A DNA stretch of 64,000 bases from Tolypeutes matacus. Its lineage: Eukaryota; Chordata; Mammalia; Cingulata; Chlamyphoridae. Below are positions 46,051 to 58,169 of the stretch, piece after piece. The position numbers and the translations under genes are program-made. Where the stretch lies: contig JAKSZT010053887.1 of NCBI GenBank assembly GCA_026826555.1, positions 62,846,167-62,910,166 on the forward strand, in the 5' to 3' direction. The notes under the pieces are model-generated. The model was not told the origin of the DNA, searched no databases, and was given only the letters and a program-made list of their open reading frames with translations. How positions within the stretch are numbered: the first letter of the stretch is position 1; the number at the start of each line of letters is the position of its first letter.

Positions 46051-46538
46051 TTGAAACGATTAGAATAAACAAACATGTAGAGTTGGAATCTAGAATATAG
46101 GTTACCAGGGCATGAGGTGGGCATAGGGAATGGGAGGTTAAACCTTAAATTGTACATGGTTCCAATTTGGAATGATGGAAATGTTTTTGTAAGGATGGTG
46201 GTGATGGTAGAACAGCATTATGAATGCAATTAAAAGCACTGAACTATATATCTGAATATGATTAAAAGGGGAAATGTTAGATTGTGTATACGGTAACAGC
46301 ATAAAAATTTTTTAAAAATCCATGGACCTATACTACACAGTCAGAAAACCATACATTAAACTATGGTCTAGAAATAATAGTACAATTATAAAAATGTGCA
46401 TTTGTGTAACAAATGGTCCACACCAAAGCTAGGTATTGGTCATGGGGTGGTATGTGAGAATCCTGTATTTTATGCATGATTGTTCTATAAACCAACAATT
46501 TCTCTATAATGAAAGAAAGTAAATAAAAACTTGGTTAA

Positions 46539-46718
46539 ACTAGCATAAGCAAAAAAAAAAGAACTTACTGTAAGGATGTATGGGTATCTCATGAAACTTA
46601 GGTGCAAGTATTACACATGGTTCAGTTAGGCCTATTTCAGTTAGGCAAGTATTACACATGAATCTAAAGACAATTGCTTTGTCATTGTCTCTGTCTCTCT
46701 CTGGCTTTGTTTTGCGTC

Positions 46719-46722
<4 letters not shown>
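46539..46722. other. No recognised feature
   Basis: Starts just after the TSD of the L1, with A10 at 46551-46560. Contains a short local duplication (cagttaggc twice within 30 bp, gtattacacatg twice within 50 bp). Confidence 0.5.

Positions 46723-46766
<44 letters not shown>
46723..46766. repeat. (TC)n microsatellite with CA tail
   Basis: About 20 TC units followed by tgtcacacacacatacacac. Confidence 0.95.
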
Positions 46767-46768
<2 letters not shown>

Positions 46769-48606
46769 ACACACACATACACAGCATGAATTTTCTTTGT
46801 GTATTTTTGCACTGTCTCTGTAGCTGTTTTATTCCCTCTTATCTCAGGTGAGTTTTTTTTTTCCCCCATTTTCTCATTGCTAAAAGAATCCAATCCAAAG
46901 ACAAAAGAGTCCAAATACACCATGTGCTAAGTTCAGATAGCATCAGTAATTGAAGGCTATCACCTTGCTACATGTTTATTTAAAGCTGCTGCTGATGTAA
47001 GAGAGTCTGGGTAGAGGGTAGGAGGTATTTCTCAGCCCCAAAGCAAAAAGAAACCAAAAGATCAGAGGCTTGATTAATCTTGCCAATTCCCCCATCCTAG
47101 AGAGCCACCTACTGGGATGCCAGCAGCAAGAGATTGGTTGGGTAGTCTGTAGAGAGGAGGAAGAGACCAGACTCTGGCCAGAACTCCTACATCAGGGAAG
47201 CAGAGGAGGAATCTTAATCCTGTTATAAAGACAGTATTTATTCCCCTCCCTTTTATGGGAATCAATTGACCTGGCAGGGTTAAGAAAGACGACAAATGAA
47301 AAGAGGGCTGCCATCTGACCCGGGGCTGTCATTTAGGGCCTCTACCTTCCCTAATCCACCTCCTGCCCGATGCCAGAGAAAAAATACATGGAATGTGGGG
47401 GAGGAAATGTGGGAAGAGCATGTTATACTTCTCTTTCAAGCCACATGAGAAATTGACAGCTTGAAAGAATAAAAGGAAAAGCAGAGCATTGAATTAGATG
47501 TAGAATAGAATTTAAGAATAATCAATACTGACATGCCTAATGACACTATCAAATAATAAAAATGGACTAAAGAATTATGGAATATGGATAACATATATGT
47601 AAGGGAGTCACTATCCAGCAGGAAAAGGATGCCCAACAATGCGCAATTGAAGGCAATTAAAAATTTTTTTTATATTTATATACCAATAAGTTGAGACTCA
47701 TAAATAAACAGGTTCATGGCTACTATGGAGTTTACATATATTCAGGTCAGGAAAAGAGAAAGGTCTATCAAGGTGCTCTAAATCTTTTCCCAAATCTTTT
47801 TGCAAATTCTTGGGCAAAATATTTGAGCCAGGTTAGGCTGGGTCCCTAGCCATAATCCAATTAGATGGAGTGGGAAGATGAGGACAGATATCATGTGCAA
47901 GGGCACATAGTGTAAACATGATTCTGGGACCATTCCTATAGATAGCTGTCCGAGTAGATGAATCATGGTCTAGCAGACAGACCTGGAAAACAGCATTACT
48001 GCGAAATAGCCATTAGTAGACTGGCAATGACATCAGTATTAAAGGATCAGTTTATTTTAATATAGGTAGGATTGAAACTAATATATATTTCTGTCCATAT
48101 AATAAGCAATTTTGGGATGAGGTAAAAATAATTTAGCAACTTGCTCCAGGAAATAATTACCACTGCAAACTAAGATGGTGAACCAACTAAAATAATTAGT
48201 TACTTATCAGGACTAATAGCTTACTTATTACATACTCACTTAAAAGTCCTCAACTTGCTGTACCCACCCATCCAAAGCTATCATGTCATGGACTTTGTAC
48301 AATCCTAATCTTTTTGCAAGATACCCCTTAAAATCTCCAGTCTAGAACCTAAAACCACTGAAATATTTTCCTTTCTAATACACTATTAAGCTTCTGTCAA
48401 GGTGGTGTTCACCCTCATTGAACTAAATCTAAATAACTAAACATTGCTTAATCAATAAGTTCTTCCGGTCGTCTTTTTGTGGTACTAAGAGCTGACATGA
48501 GGAGCTGTGATTTCTGGTATTTCTCCTGTTTTGAATTAATTTCCACATTTTAATGCCATCTACTTTCCAGAGACTTATATGGACTCAACATGTCCAAAGC
48601 AATAGA
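46767..48606. other. 1.8 kb with no recognised gene or repeat
   Basis: Mixed-composition unique-looking DNA. The 127-residue minus frame 46540-46923 is driven by the TC repeat. Others are short and without domains. Confidence 0.5.
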
Positions 48607-48607
48607 C

Positions 48608-48657
<50 letters not shown>

Positions 48658-48659
48658 TT
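48607..48659. repeat. (TA)n(TG)n compound microsatellite
   Basis: About 20 TA units, then five TG units and a T-run. Confidence 0.95.
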
Positions 48660-49499
48660 TTTTTGCAAAAAAAACTTATTGAAAAGATGAATTGGTGTAC
48701 CTTGAAATAAGTTTGTCAACTTTACTTAAAATAGTCATCCTTGTAGTTGAAATGTAAGTTTAATATTCAGAGAAATAACAGCATTTTAGACCAAGTGATG
48801 ATAAAAGAATCACCTGTAAGGAACTTTACAGTATTAATATCAATAGTTAAAGAATCATAGTAAACATAGTAAAGTTCTCTAATAACCTCTAAATGGAAAA
48901 TTAAACCTAAAAGTAACAGTTTTAGATTTAATTTTCCATTTTGAGATTATTAGAGAAATTTTTCTCTGGTGTCTTTTTTTTTTTTTTATTAGTCCTCTTA
49001 ATCATTGACTGCCCACCTAGTAAATATTAGTAAAGCATAAGTTATGTAAATTTTTAATTTTTAATATAGCATTTTTCATTTTTCACATGTTCCAGAACTC
49101 CTACAGCAACATTGAATATAAAGCTCAGTATTCTGATGCTGCCTATGTTATAACCTTCATTTTTACTAATAAAAGTATATTAATGGCCATATTTAAAATT
49201 TGATGCCAAAACAAGTGAATAGGGTTGGCTTCAGTTGGAGTTAATATAGGGCAAAATTTCATGTGGAAGTTGATCTGTGTATATTTAAGGCAGAAAGCTT
49301 CTTATAAACCATTATCAGCAGGATGAACACAGGAAACTGTGCAGGTTGGGTTTCAAAATGTCTTTCCAAAGCATTAACTAAACCACAAAATTTCACTCTT
49401 TCTAACTATAGCTGTGTTGTAACAGCACCATGCATTATTGTATTGAATATTATTGACACATGGGGACAATAACATATTTAGCAAAAATGTTTTTAAAAC
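48660..49499. other. No recognised feature
   Basis: AT-rich. Around 48895-48960 there is a loose inverted pair (taataacctctaaatggaaa … attttccattttgagattat). No gene signal. Confidence 0.5.
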
Positions 49500-49672
49500 T
49501 TCAGTTTATAGCCTCTGGTTGGGTGACCTTGGGCAATTGAGTAAACTTATTTTTTTTTTTTTTTAGCTACATTTACCTTACTTGCAAATTGGGAAGAATA
49601 GTATCTACCTTGCAGGTTGTTATGAAAACTAGAGAAAATGTCCTACAACCAAGCCTAGATGTCTATAAGTGG
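49500..49672 (+). mobile_element. MIR SINE with internal T-run
   Basis: gggtgaccttgggcaattga is the MIR core. T14 and gctacatttaccttacttgc, then ttgcaggttgttatgaaaac follow the MIR 3' half. Confidence 0.8.
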
Positions 49673-50609
49673 TAGTAGTTGAGAATCTATTCAATACAAA
49701 AACAAAACAACATAAACTCATTTTGTAGCTGCACAAAAACTAGTAGGGGTCAACTCATTTGCCAGTAAAGAATTTGAGTTATAAACCTCGAAGTTCTGAG
49801 TTAACTTATCACAAATGAACCACCGGTAATGAAAGGCAAAATAAAATAAAAATAAAATAAAATAAAATAAAATAAAATAAAATAAAATAAAATAAAATAA
49901 AATAAAAAGATTGCAGCAGTTCATTCAAGTCAGAGAAAAGGCTGGTAGGTGATGCCTTTTTTGCATCATTCATTAGGTGATTTTGCACTGTGAATTTTGG
50001 AAGTCAGATTTTGTATGGTATGACAGAAAAGGAGATATCAAGATGGAAACTTCTTTTTTTGCATATTCTTTAAATATTAGTAAATAACTCATTGGGGATG
50101 ATGTAGCATAGTCTAGAAATAAACGTTTAAAAACTTATTCACAAAGGACACAGGAGAAACTTGTAGAGATTTACAGAGGATTTTTTTTTCAAATGAAGGA
50201 CATTTTTGGAATTAAAATTCACTAAAGGAACCAGCTTGTTATAAGATTATGACTCACAAGATTGAATCTTCTACTGATATTGTAAGACATCAAAACACAC
50301 ATTTTAAAATCTCAGGAAGGCATAATAAGTGCATTATTGTTTTGTTCAAGGAGGGGATAGTTCAGATTCAAACTGATTATGTGTGTAATTTGAGAGCCAG
50401 CTTGATCTGCAGCTGTGTGCACTGTTGGAACTCAGACATGACCAGGCATGTCTGGAGGACAAGTGGGTCTGATTCACCAGAAATCTATTTATATTAGGAA
50501 TGAGGTGCCTTTTGGGAAATAAATTGTCCTAAAGGGAAGAGGATTCAGATATTTGGGACTGGTCCAATGACAAAGCTTCAGTCACCTGACAGGTAATCTA
50601 TTTTTTTGC
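49673..50609. other. Unique-looking DNA with an (AAAAT)n microsatellite
   Basis: 49840-49906 is about 13 units of aaaat. The remainder has no recognised family or convincing frame. Confidence 0.6.
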
Positions 50610-50616
50610 AAAATTT

Positions 50617-50859
50617 TATTTATAAGATTCCCTTATGATATTTTAACTTCTCTAGTGATAGCTCCTCTTTCAATCCTGGTTCCTTTTCATGTACATTTAC
50701 GATTTCTTCTGTCAGTTCCCCTAGTGTGTTCTTAATATCCTTTATCTCTTCCTTTACTTCATTACGTTGATTCATGATATTTGTTTGACCATCCTTGATA
50801 AGTTGTTCCACGTTCTGCATCTCCTCTTGTCTTTTAGTTTGTTCATTAGACTGGGCCAT
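50617..50859 (-). pseudogene. L1 ORF1p N-terminus, truncated
   Basis: An open stretch of about 80 codons starting MAQSNEQTKRQEEMQNVEQL and continuing as charged coiled-coil (…EVKEEIKDIKNTLGELTEE…). It has lost everything downstream, including the RNA-recognition and C-terminal domains. It is better preserved than the ORF1 start at 365. Confidence 0.85.
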
Positions 50860-51054
50860 TGTCTTCCTGTTTCTTAGCATTTTGAAAATTTCTTAGTAAT
50901 TTTTTGCCGGTGTCTAGGCATCTGTTTATCTAGATGGGCACATTCAGTTGGTTAGCTTCTCTTTCTAGGGTTTTTCATTTTGATTTGTGTTAAGGGTCCT
51001 CTTTGACACTTGGTTCCACTTATTCTATATCTTTGTAATTGTGTTCCTTCAAAA

Positions 51055-51390
51055 AAATATTAAGACTGTAAAAAAGGAAAGAAAGAAGAGAAAAAGAATA
51101 ACGATTTTTAAAAATGGATGGAAAAGGAACCATAAAAGAGCCAGGAAAACAAGTAATAAGAGTGAAAAATCATAAAAAATAAAAAGGAATTAGAATTTAA
51201 AAAGTGGAAGAAGAAGGAAAAAAGAAGCAGGAAATAAAAGACTGGAAAGATGAAAAGAGGAAAGAAAATGAAGAGCGAACACAAGAAGGTGGAACGAAAG
51301 AAAAGCAAAGGAAGAGGGGGAAATGAAAGACAGAAAGAAATGAAGAAAATGAGAAAAAAGAAAAAAAAGAAAAAAAAAAAAGAGGAAAAA
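51055..51390. repeat. Long purine-rich low-complexity tract inside the L1 leader
   Basis: About 335 bp, mostly A and G (gaaagaagagaaaaagaata … gaaatgaagaaaatgagaaa). It lies between the monomer array and ORF1 in the antisense L1. It gives spurious open frames on both strands. Confidence 0.9.
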
Positions 51391-51597
51391 CAGGCCTCGC
51401 TCTTAGGCCACTAGCAACAGTCTCAGGCTTCCAGTGCTCACCTACCATCACCCTGCGGACTAGCCTCTGCAGGTAAGGTACCCGGATGTAGAGGGAAAAA
51501 AAGAATAAAGACTTAAAAAAACAAAACAAAAACTAAAAAAAAAAAATTTCAAAGTTCCCTGTCACGATGCTGCTGTCCTGAAGATCCTTCTTCCCCA

Positions 51598-52200
51598 GGG
51601 AGCCGGCTCGGTGCCTGACAACCTGGCGATCTTCTCTTCCAGGCCTGACAGCTTGCCGGCTGCCTTTTTCCGACCCCCTTTCTCTCAGGCTGGTTGGGTG
51701 TCTGATGGCTCCCAGACTGCCTCTCCCAGCTCCTCTCTCACCCGGGCTGTTGGGCGACGGTCAGCCCACCTGCTCACTAAACCAGTTCCTCTCTCTTCCA
51801 GGGCAGGTGGGTGTGACAGCCTACCTGATCAGCAAACCCTGTTCCCTCTCCCTGGAGTCGCTTCAGCACCAGCCGGCATCTCTCTTTTTCCTGTAAACTA
51901 TTGAAATCCAGTCCTCCTGCCCTATCTTCCCTCCCCTTCAACTCCTCTCTGCCCCTGGGCCGGCTGGCTGGATGCTGGTCTCCACACCTGTTCGCCCCAC
52001 AGCCCCACCATGTGGAGAGTCCGCTGGGCACTGATATGCACCCCTGATTACCTGGTGGCTTTCCTCACTCTGGGAGCTGGCTGAGCACTGGTCTTCCAGC
52101 CAAATCACTTCCCTGGCTTCCCTCTGAAGCTGGCTGGGTGTTGGCTTGCCTGCCTATCTCCCATAGCTTCTCTCTTCCCTGGCCAACTGGGTTCCCCCTC
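51598..52200 (-). repeat. L1 5' UTR tandem monomers, about 57 bp each
   Basis: A motif like gctggctgggtg-tgg-c-c-cctg recurs near 51598, 51688, 51744, 51801, 51957, 52016, 52073, 52128 and 52181, spaced about 53-59 bp where consecutive. GC-rich. By position this is the L1 promoter region, as with the 110-bp array near 1 kb. Confidence 0.65.
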
Positions 52201-52315
52201 TCTAGATGCCCTCTCTGATTGTCCCTGCAGTCCCATGACTTCCCTTCTGCCAGGTAAACCCACCTATCTTCCCACAGTTTCTGGAGGAGAACATCCTGCT
52301 GTTCCCTACTCCACC

Positions 52316-52939
52316 TTTTTGGATCACCTCAAGATTATGCTTTTGAACTAATCCATTCCTGCACATGTGAGATTCTTTTGATTGGACTACATCAGGGAGG
52401 CATGACTCAGGTTGAGGCTCCACTCTCTTGCTGGGTCTGATATAAATGGAGACAGAGAGAGAGAGAGAGAGAGAGAGAAGAAAAGGAAGCCACCATAATT
52501 GATCCTGCAATGTGAGAGAAAGGACTACAGGTTTGCCCACAGCTGAGCTCAAGGAGACAATCCCTAAGAGACTTAAAAAGCTGAGGCCCAGAGAGGTGAG
52601 CCATATGCCTGATAGATCACAGCTGAACTCAGGAAGAAAGTGGAGTAGCTGAGACTGAGAAAGGAGGCCCGGTAAGAAACAAACCCTATGCCTGTTTCCT
52701 CTCAACTGAGCTCCAGAAGATAGTAGATTCTGGAGGGGAAAGCAGAGACCTCAGCAGAAATTGGTGGCCATCTTGCTTCACCACATGGAAGGACCTCTGA
52801 GAAAGCATCTCTGCTGGTGCCTTGATTTAGACATTTCACAGCCTTAGAACTGTAAGCTTTTACTCCAAATGAATCCCCATTATGAAAGCCAACACATTTC
52901 TGGTACTTTGCCTCTGCAGCCCTTTGACAAGCTAAGACA
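52316..52939 (+). mobile_element. MaLR-like solo LTR, copy H, 5' end lost
   Basis: Starts within the LTR at about ggatcacctcaagattatgc and ends tttgacaagctaagaca. It includes a (GA)n run (52453-52480). The first roughly 15-20 bp of the LTR are missing where it abuts the 5' end of the antisense L1, so no TSD can be confirmed. Confidence 0.85.
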
Positions 52940-53089
52940 CCTACTAAGTAGCAGAACATGGACTTCAGCACAGACCATCTGACTTCAGAGTTCCTAACTT
53001 GACCACTGCAAGTATACCTCTCAACTTGGTTGTTTCAAGATCATCCTTTGACTCAGTGTGTTACATTTGAAATGATGTTGTGATAAAGC
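52940..53089. other. Short unassigned spacer
   Basis: Between LTR H and the sense L1 block; no family recognised. Confidence 0.5.
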
Positions 53090-55195
53090 ATCAATTCAAT
53101 CTGGGTAGAAGATAAATAAATAAACAGAGAGCTTGAATAATATGATAAATGAACTAGACTTAACAGACATCTATAGAGCATTGCACCCCAAAACAGCAAG
53201 ATATACATTCTTTTCAAGTGCCTAAGGATCCTTCTCCAAGAGAGACCATATGCTGGGTCACAAGACAAGTCTCAATAAATTTAAAAAGATTAAAATAATA
53301 CAGAACACTTCCTCTGATCATAATGGAATGAAGCAAGAAATCAATAATGAATGGAAAAAGAGAAAATTCATAAATATATGGAGATTAAACAACACACTCT
53401 TAAGTCATCTGTGGGTCAAAGAAGAAATTGCAAGAGAATTCAGCAAATATCTTGAGATGAACAAAAATGAAAACACAACATATCAAAACCTATGGGACAC
53501 AGCAAAGGTAGTGCTAAGAGGGAAATTTATAGCCCTCAATGCTTACATTACAAAAGAAAAAAGAGCTAAAATTGAAGACCTAACTGCACACCTGGAGGAA
53601 CTAGAAAACAAACAGCAAACTAATTCCAAAGTAAGCCAAAGGAAAGAAATAGTAAAGATCAGAGGAGGAATAAATGAAATTGAGAACAAAAAAACAATAT
53701 AGAGAATTAAAAAAAAAAAAAAAGTTGGTTCTTTGAGAAAAGCAACAAAATCAACAAACCCTTAGCTAGACTGACAAAGAAAGAGTGAAGATAAAAATAA
53801 AATCAGAAATGAGAGGGGGGATATTACCACTGACCCCACAGAAATAAGAGAGATCATAAGAGGATATTGTGAACAACTGTATGCCAAAGAACTAGAAAAT
53901 GTAGATGAGATGGACAAATTCCTAGAAACATGCAAACCACCTACACTGGCCCTAGAAGCAATAGAAGACCTTAACAAACCAATCACAAGTGAAAAGATTG
54001 ACAGTCATCAAAAACCTCCCAAAGATGAAAAGCCCAGGACCACATGGCTTGAAGGTGAATCCTACCAATCATTCAAAGAGGACCTAATATCGATCTTGCT
54101 CAAGCGCTTCCAAAAAATTAAACACGAAAGAATGCTACCAAGCTCATTTTATCAAGCCAACATCACCCTAATATCAAAACCAGATAAAGATACCAAGAAA
54201 AAAGAAAATTACAGACCAATATCTCTAATGAATATAGATGCAAAAATCCTTAACAAAATACTTGCAAAGAGAACTCAAAAGCACATTAAAAGAATTATAC
54301 ACCATGATCAAGTGGGTTTTACCCCAGGTATGTAAAGGTGGTTCAGCACAAGAAAATCAATTAGTGTAATAAACCACATTGATAAATTGAAGAAGAAAAA
54401 TCATATGATCCTCTTGATTGGTGCAGAAAAGGCATTTAACAAAATACAGCACCTTTCTTGATAAAAACACTCCAAAAGGTAGAAATAGAAGGAAGTTTCT
54501 CAATATGGTAAAGTGCATATATGAAATTAGCATTGTTCTCAATGGTAAAAAACTGAAAGCTTTCCCTCTGAGATCGAGGATAAGACAAGGATGTCCAATC
54601 TCACCATTATTATTCAATATTCTGCTAGGCATTCTAGCTAGAGCAATTAGGCTAGATAAAGAAATAAAAAGCACCCAAATAGGAAAGGAAGAAGTAAAAC
54701 TTTCACTATTTGATGGTGATATGATCCTATATCTAGAAAATCCTGAAAAATCCACAAGAAAGGTACTAGAATTAATAGATGAGTTCAGCAAAGTGGTGGG
54801 ATACAAGATTAATACGCAAAAATCAATAGCATTTCTATACACTATTTATGTGCATTCTGAGAAGGAAATCAGAAAAAAAATCCATTTATAATAGCAAATA
54901 AAACAATCAAATATTTAGAATAAATTTAACAAAGGACATAAATGACCTGTATTCAGAAAACTACAAAACATTACTAAAAGAAATCAAAAGATTTAAATAG
55001 ATGGAAGGACATTCTGCTTTCATTGATGGGAAAACTAAATATCATTAAGATGTCAATTCTACTCAAACTAATTTACAGAGTCAACGCAATCCCAATAAAA
55101 ATCCAACAGACTTTTTGCAGAAATCGAAAAGCCAGTAATCAAATTTATTTGGAAGTGTAAGGGGCCCCGAATAACCAAAAATGTCTTAAAAGGCA
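53090..55195 (+). pseudogene. L1 ORF2 block, sense, truncated at both ends
   Basis: Covers the end of the endonuclease domain and most of [15 protein letters not shown] near 53240, [12 protein letters not shown] near 53315, ENYRPISLMNIDAKILNK near 54205, [12 protein letters not shown] near 54580, then F-D-G-D at 54709-54720 instead of catalytic F-A-D-D. Long open pieces of 140-157 codons survive, so it is less decayed than the L1 at 39.8-46.5 kb. It stops at about 55195, before the C-terminal domain and 3' UTR, which is unusual for a simple L1 insertion. Confidence 0.88.
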
Positions 55196-56564
55196 AAATG
55201 GTAATTAGAAGCTTGTAGGAATAGAGTTTCTGTAAATTGTCATAACGTGTTTCACTTAACAATTACCTATGAAGCAGGTGATGAACTTGAAGCACATCTG
55301 CTAGATGAATTTCCATAGATTATTTTTAGAGGTGGAAATTGAGGAATGGGGCATGTTTGCTTTAGGATATGGATAAACATCTATCACACAACCTATTGCT
55401 GTTCTGGTCGTGTTGGTTCTTTGTCTGTATTGTCTTACCTGACTCCCTTCTGTTTCATTTCTAAAAAGATTAAAATAGTGTAAATGAAGAATGTATAGTT
55501 TAGTATTGGTTACTTCCTTTGCTAAAATCATTCCCTTTTGGCATTCTTTTTTTTTTGGAAATGCCAATTTTCTTCCACTTCTGCCATATGTGGTTGGATA
55601 ATCCTCTATGCTGAAGATGTTGCTGATGGTGGTAGTGATGCTGATGATACTGCTGTAGATGGCTGTAATTTAAAAATCTAAAATACGTGTCTCTTTTTCC
55701 CTCTTCCTGGAAGAGCAAATTTTACATTCTCTATTCAAGTGCATCATTTGACTCTTTGTCACTGAAAGTGATCCATTTAATCTTTTAGGATATCTTGGTA
55801 TAATGCCACAAAAGCTTTTAAAATAACATTTTAGTGGAGGAAGATGTTCTGGCTATAGAGAGCTACAGTTATGTTCAAATTATGGCTTCAAATAATCACT
55901 TTTTACTTTCCTTGTTCTTCCACCTGGGACCTGCAGTTCAAAAGAAAGTTTGATTCATTTACTCATTTAACAAACCCTTATACAACTATGAAGTTTTATG
56001 ATCTCAACAAATGTAATTCTCCCTACTTCTTATTCTTTCTCAAAAAAAGAAGAAAGTCAGCCTGTTTTCATGATTAGGTCAGGTATTTGGTCCCAGATCC
56101 TAGATTAATGAGATATAGAAGAAACAGCAGAAATACTACTATTTAGAAAATAAATCATAATTCTAAATATTTGTTCATTTCTCTTTATTAAAGAATACCA
56201 AGGTCTATCCGACACACATACTTTTCCCTTCCCTCCTGCCTCTCTCTAGCCATCTTAATGTAAAACATATAGCTGTGCATATTGGCATTTACTAGGCTAA
56301 ATGCCTTCTGCTATAGAGATGACTCTCTAATGGCAGTGTTCAGCTCTATATACCTCATATAATGAGGATGAATTTCCAGTCTTGGACCAAGGTTAACGAG
56401 ACCCTTTTGGGTAGTGATCTTGTCTTGCAGGCAGCTCTGAAAAGTACTATGAGAGCGTTTGCCTACTGAGCCTATTGTGAAACTTTGACTCCTGGAGAAT
56501 GTCAACAAATGGGGTCACATGTCCGTGGCAGATTCATACTGAAAACCACGAGGACTGGAGATGA
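55196..56564. other. No recognised gene or repeat
   Basis: Unique-looking. A weak gat/gtg-type imperfect repeat lies at 55606-55665 (ctgatggtggtagtgatgct). Short frames only. Confidence 0.5.
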
Positions 56565-56750
56565 TATGGCAAGACCATTGGTCTGGTGGTCGTAAGACCT
56601 GAGATTGAGCCAGCTCCAAGACTACTAGCTGGGTCATCCTAGGGAAGCCACTCTATCCTCTCTGAGTCTCAGTTTCCTTAACCATATAAAGGGAATAATA
56701 TTATCTCAAGGACAAGTTATGAAGATTACTTACAGTAATAATATAAGAAG
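56565..56750 (+). mobile_element. MIR SINE
   Basis: ggtctggtggtcgtaagacc, gattgagccagctccaagac, gctgggtcatcctagggaag and tgagtctcagtttccttaac follow MIR from head to core. The 3' tail is weak. Confidence 0.8.
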
Positions 56751-57224
56751 AAATGGTTTTACATAGGATACACAAACGCATAGCTTTATAGTAATAGATT
56801 CTTTAAATTTCACACCATATTTATCCCTTGTAGTTTATCCTTAAGGCTGCTAGATCAATCAGGAGCTCTCTGAGGGAGATGGCCTTTCTTGAACTGCTTA
56901 TCATTTTCTAGGCCTTTCTTGATGTTTCTAGAGCTTTCTTGAATCTCTTTTTTTTTTTTAGGGGGGGGAGGGGGGTTTCTCAAAGAAACTTGCTTCAATT
57001 TAATTTGAATTATTTCCAGTATATCTGCCTTCCCTTTGCTCAGAAATCTGCTCTTGCAGTTGCTTTCTTCAATTCCTGGTGCTAACCTTGTTTATGCAAA
57101 CAACTCTAGGCTGCCCTGGTTTAGGCTTCACTTAGGCCTCTCACCATGTCCCTGATCCCTACTGACCTCTGGTGCCCCTGGGGAATCTGCTGTCTGCATC
57201 TCCACTGTGAATCATTTTTTTTCC
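56751..57224. other. No recognised feature; poly(T)/poly(G) tract
   Basis: Contains T11 followed by aggggggggaggggggtttc near 56948-56981. No family or gene recognised. Confidence 0.5.
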
Positions 57225-57583
57225 ACTTAAAAAAATTTTTTTATTCTAATAATATATATACCACTTAAAATTTCCCTTTTTAACCACAGTCAGATATATA
57301 GTTCAGTGCTGTTAATTACATTTACAATGTTGTGCTACCATCACCACCGTCCATTACCAAAATTTTCCATCACCCAAAAGAAACTGTACCAGTTAAGCAT
57401 TAACTCCCGATTCTCTAGCTTCATCCCAGCCCCTAGTAACCTGTATTCTAGTTCCTGACTATGAATTTGCTTAATCTAATTATTTCACATCCATGAGATC
57501 ATACCATATTTGTCCTCTTGTGTTTGGCTTATTTCACTCAACATGACATCTTCAAGGTTCATCCATGTTATAGTATGTAACAG
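57225..57583 (-). mobile_element. L1 3' end fragment, antisense
   Basis: gttcagtgctgttaattaca, gtgctaccatcaccaccgtc, ccctagtaacctgtattcta and tcaacatgacatcttcaagg match the ORF2 end and 3' UTR of L1 in reverse (compare 62220-62510). Ends at the ERV1-like LTR. Confidence 0.85.
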
Positions 57584-58169
57584 TGTTAGACTGTAACTTA
57601 CTGACCCTGAGGTCAAGCTATGTGTCCAAACGCAGAATGCTCCGTTCTGGCTCCTGCTCTTTTCACACCCCTGCCGAACCACAGAAAATTCTCTTCCCCA
57701 ATGATAAGGCAGTCCTCAGAAAGTCACTCCCTGCCCCAAGAACAGCATGCATGGTACTTTTCCACCCCATATCTTTGCGCCCCTCTCCAACCCAACCTAA
57801 CTCTGCCATTTCAGAAGGTACTCCCCAGCTCAGTCAGATGGGCTGGAGTTTCCGTTCAGACCCCCGCCATGTGGGCAGGCTGGTGTCTCTCTTCAGACCT
57901 CCACTATGCTGGCAACCTAATAAACTCTTTTTTTTTTTTTTTTTTTTTTTAATTGAAGTATATCATTCATACATGAACACACATAAACTATAAGTGTTCA
58001 GTAAACATCGTGAACTTACAAAACAAGCATGCATAACACCATACAGGGCTCCCACACATCACCCCCCCACAAATACCCTGCATTGTTGTGAAACATTTGT
58101 TAACAAATCATGAAACTGCATCGTCAAAGTATTACTGACTATAGTCCGTATCTCCCTTCCCTATACATT

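Larger units (their letters stand above)
39824..46524 (+). mobile_element. Full-length but inactive LINE-1 (HAL1/L1M-like) with TSD
   Basis: Starts ggggaacttctggagaaaaa and ends after attgttctataaaccaacaa … gaaagaaagtaaat. The TSD aaaaacctagttaa (39810-39823) versus aaaaacttggttaa (46525-46538) agrees at 12 of 14. Contains a 5' UTR to about 40.87 kb, ORF1 remnant, spacer, ORF2 remnant and 3' UTR, about 6.7 kb. Unlike the other two L1 5' ends here, its 5' UTR has no tandem monomers. Both ORFs carry many stops and frameshifts. Confidence 0.9.
50610..52315 (-). mobile_element. LINE-1 5' end with a second promoter type, antisense
   Basis: On the minus strand: 5' end near 52315, GC-rich 5' UTR with roughly 57-bp tandem units (about 52200-51600), a spacer with a strongly purine/pyrimidine-biased tract (51055-51390), then ORF1 starting at 50859. 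It is cut at about 50610, so only the first 80 or so codons of ORF1 remain. Its monomers are unrelated by eye to the 110-bp units at 640-1350, although the ORF1 N-termini are alike. Confidence 0.82.

Noticed and set aside
46540..46923. 127-codon minus-strand frame with RERERE repeats
   Set aside because: Produced by the (TC)n microsatellite.
52202..52705. 167-codon minus-strand frame
   Set aside because: It crosses from L1 5' UTR into the antisense of a solo LTR; no domain.
53250..54891. Three plus-strand frames of 141-157 codons that could look like genes
   Set aside because: All are pieces of one L1 ORF2 broken by frameshifts; the catalytic motif is F-D-G-D.
57583..57993. 136-codon plus-strand frame
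   Set aside because: It spans an LTR and ends in the poly(T) of the composite element; composition artefact.
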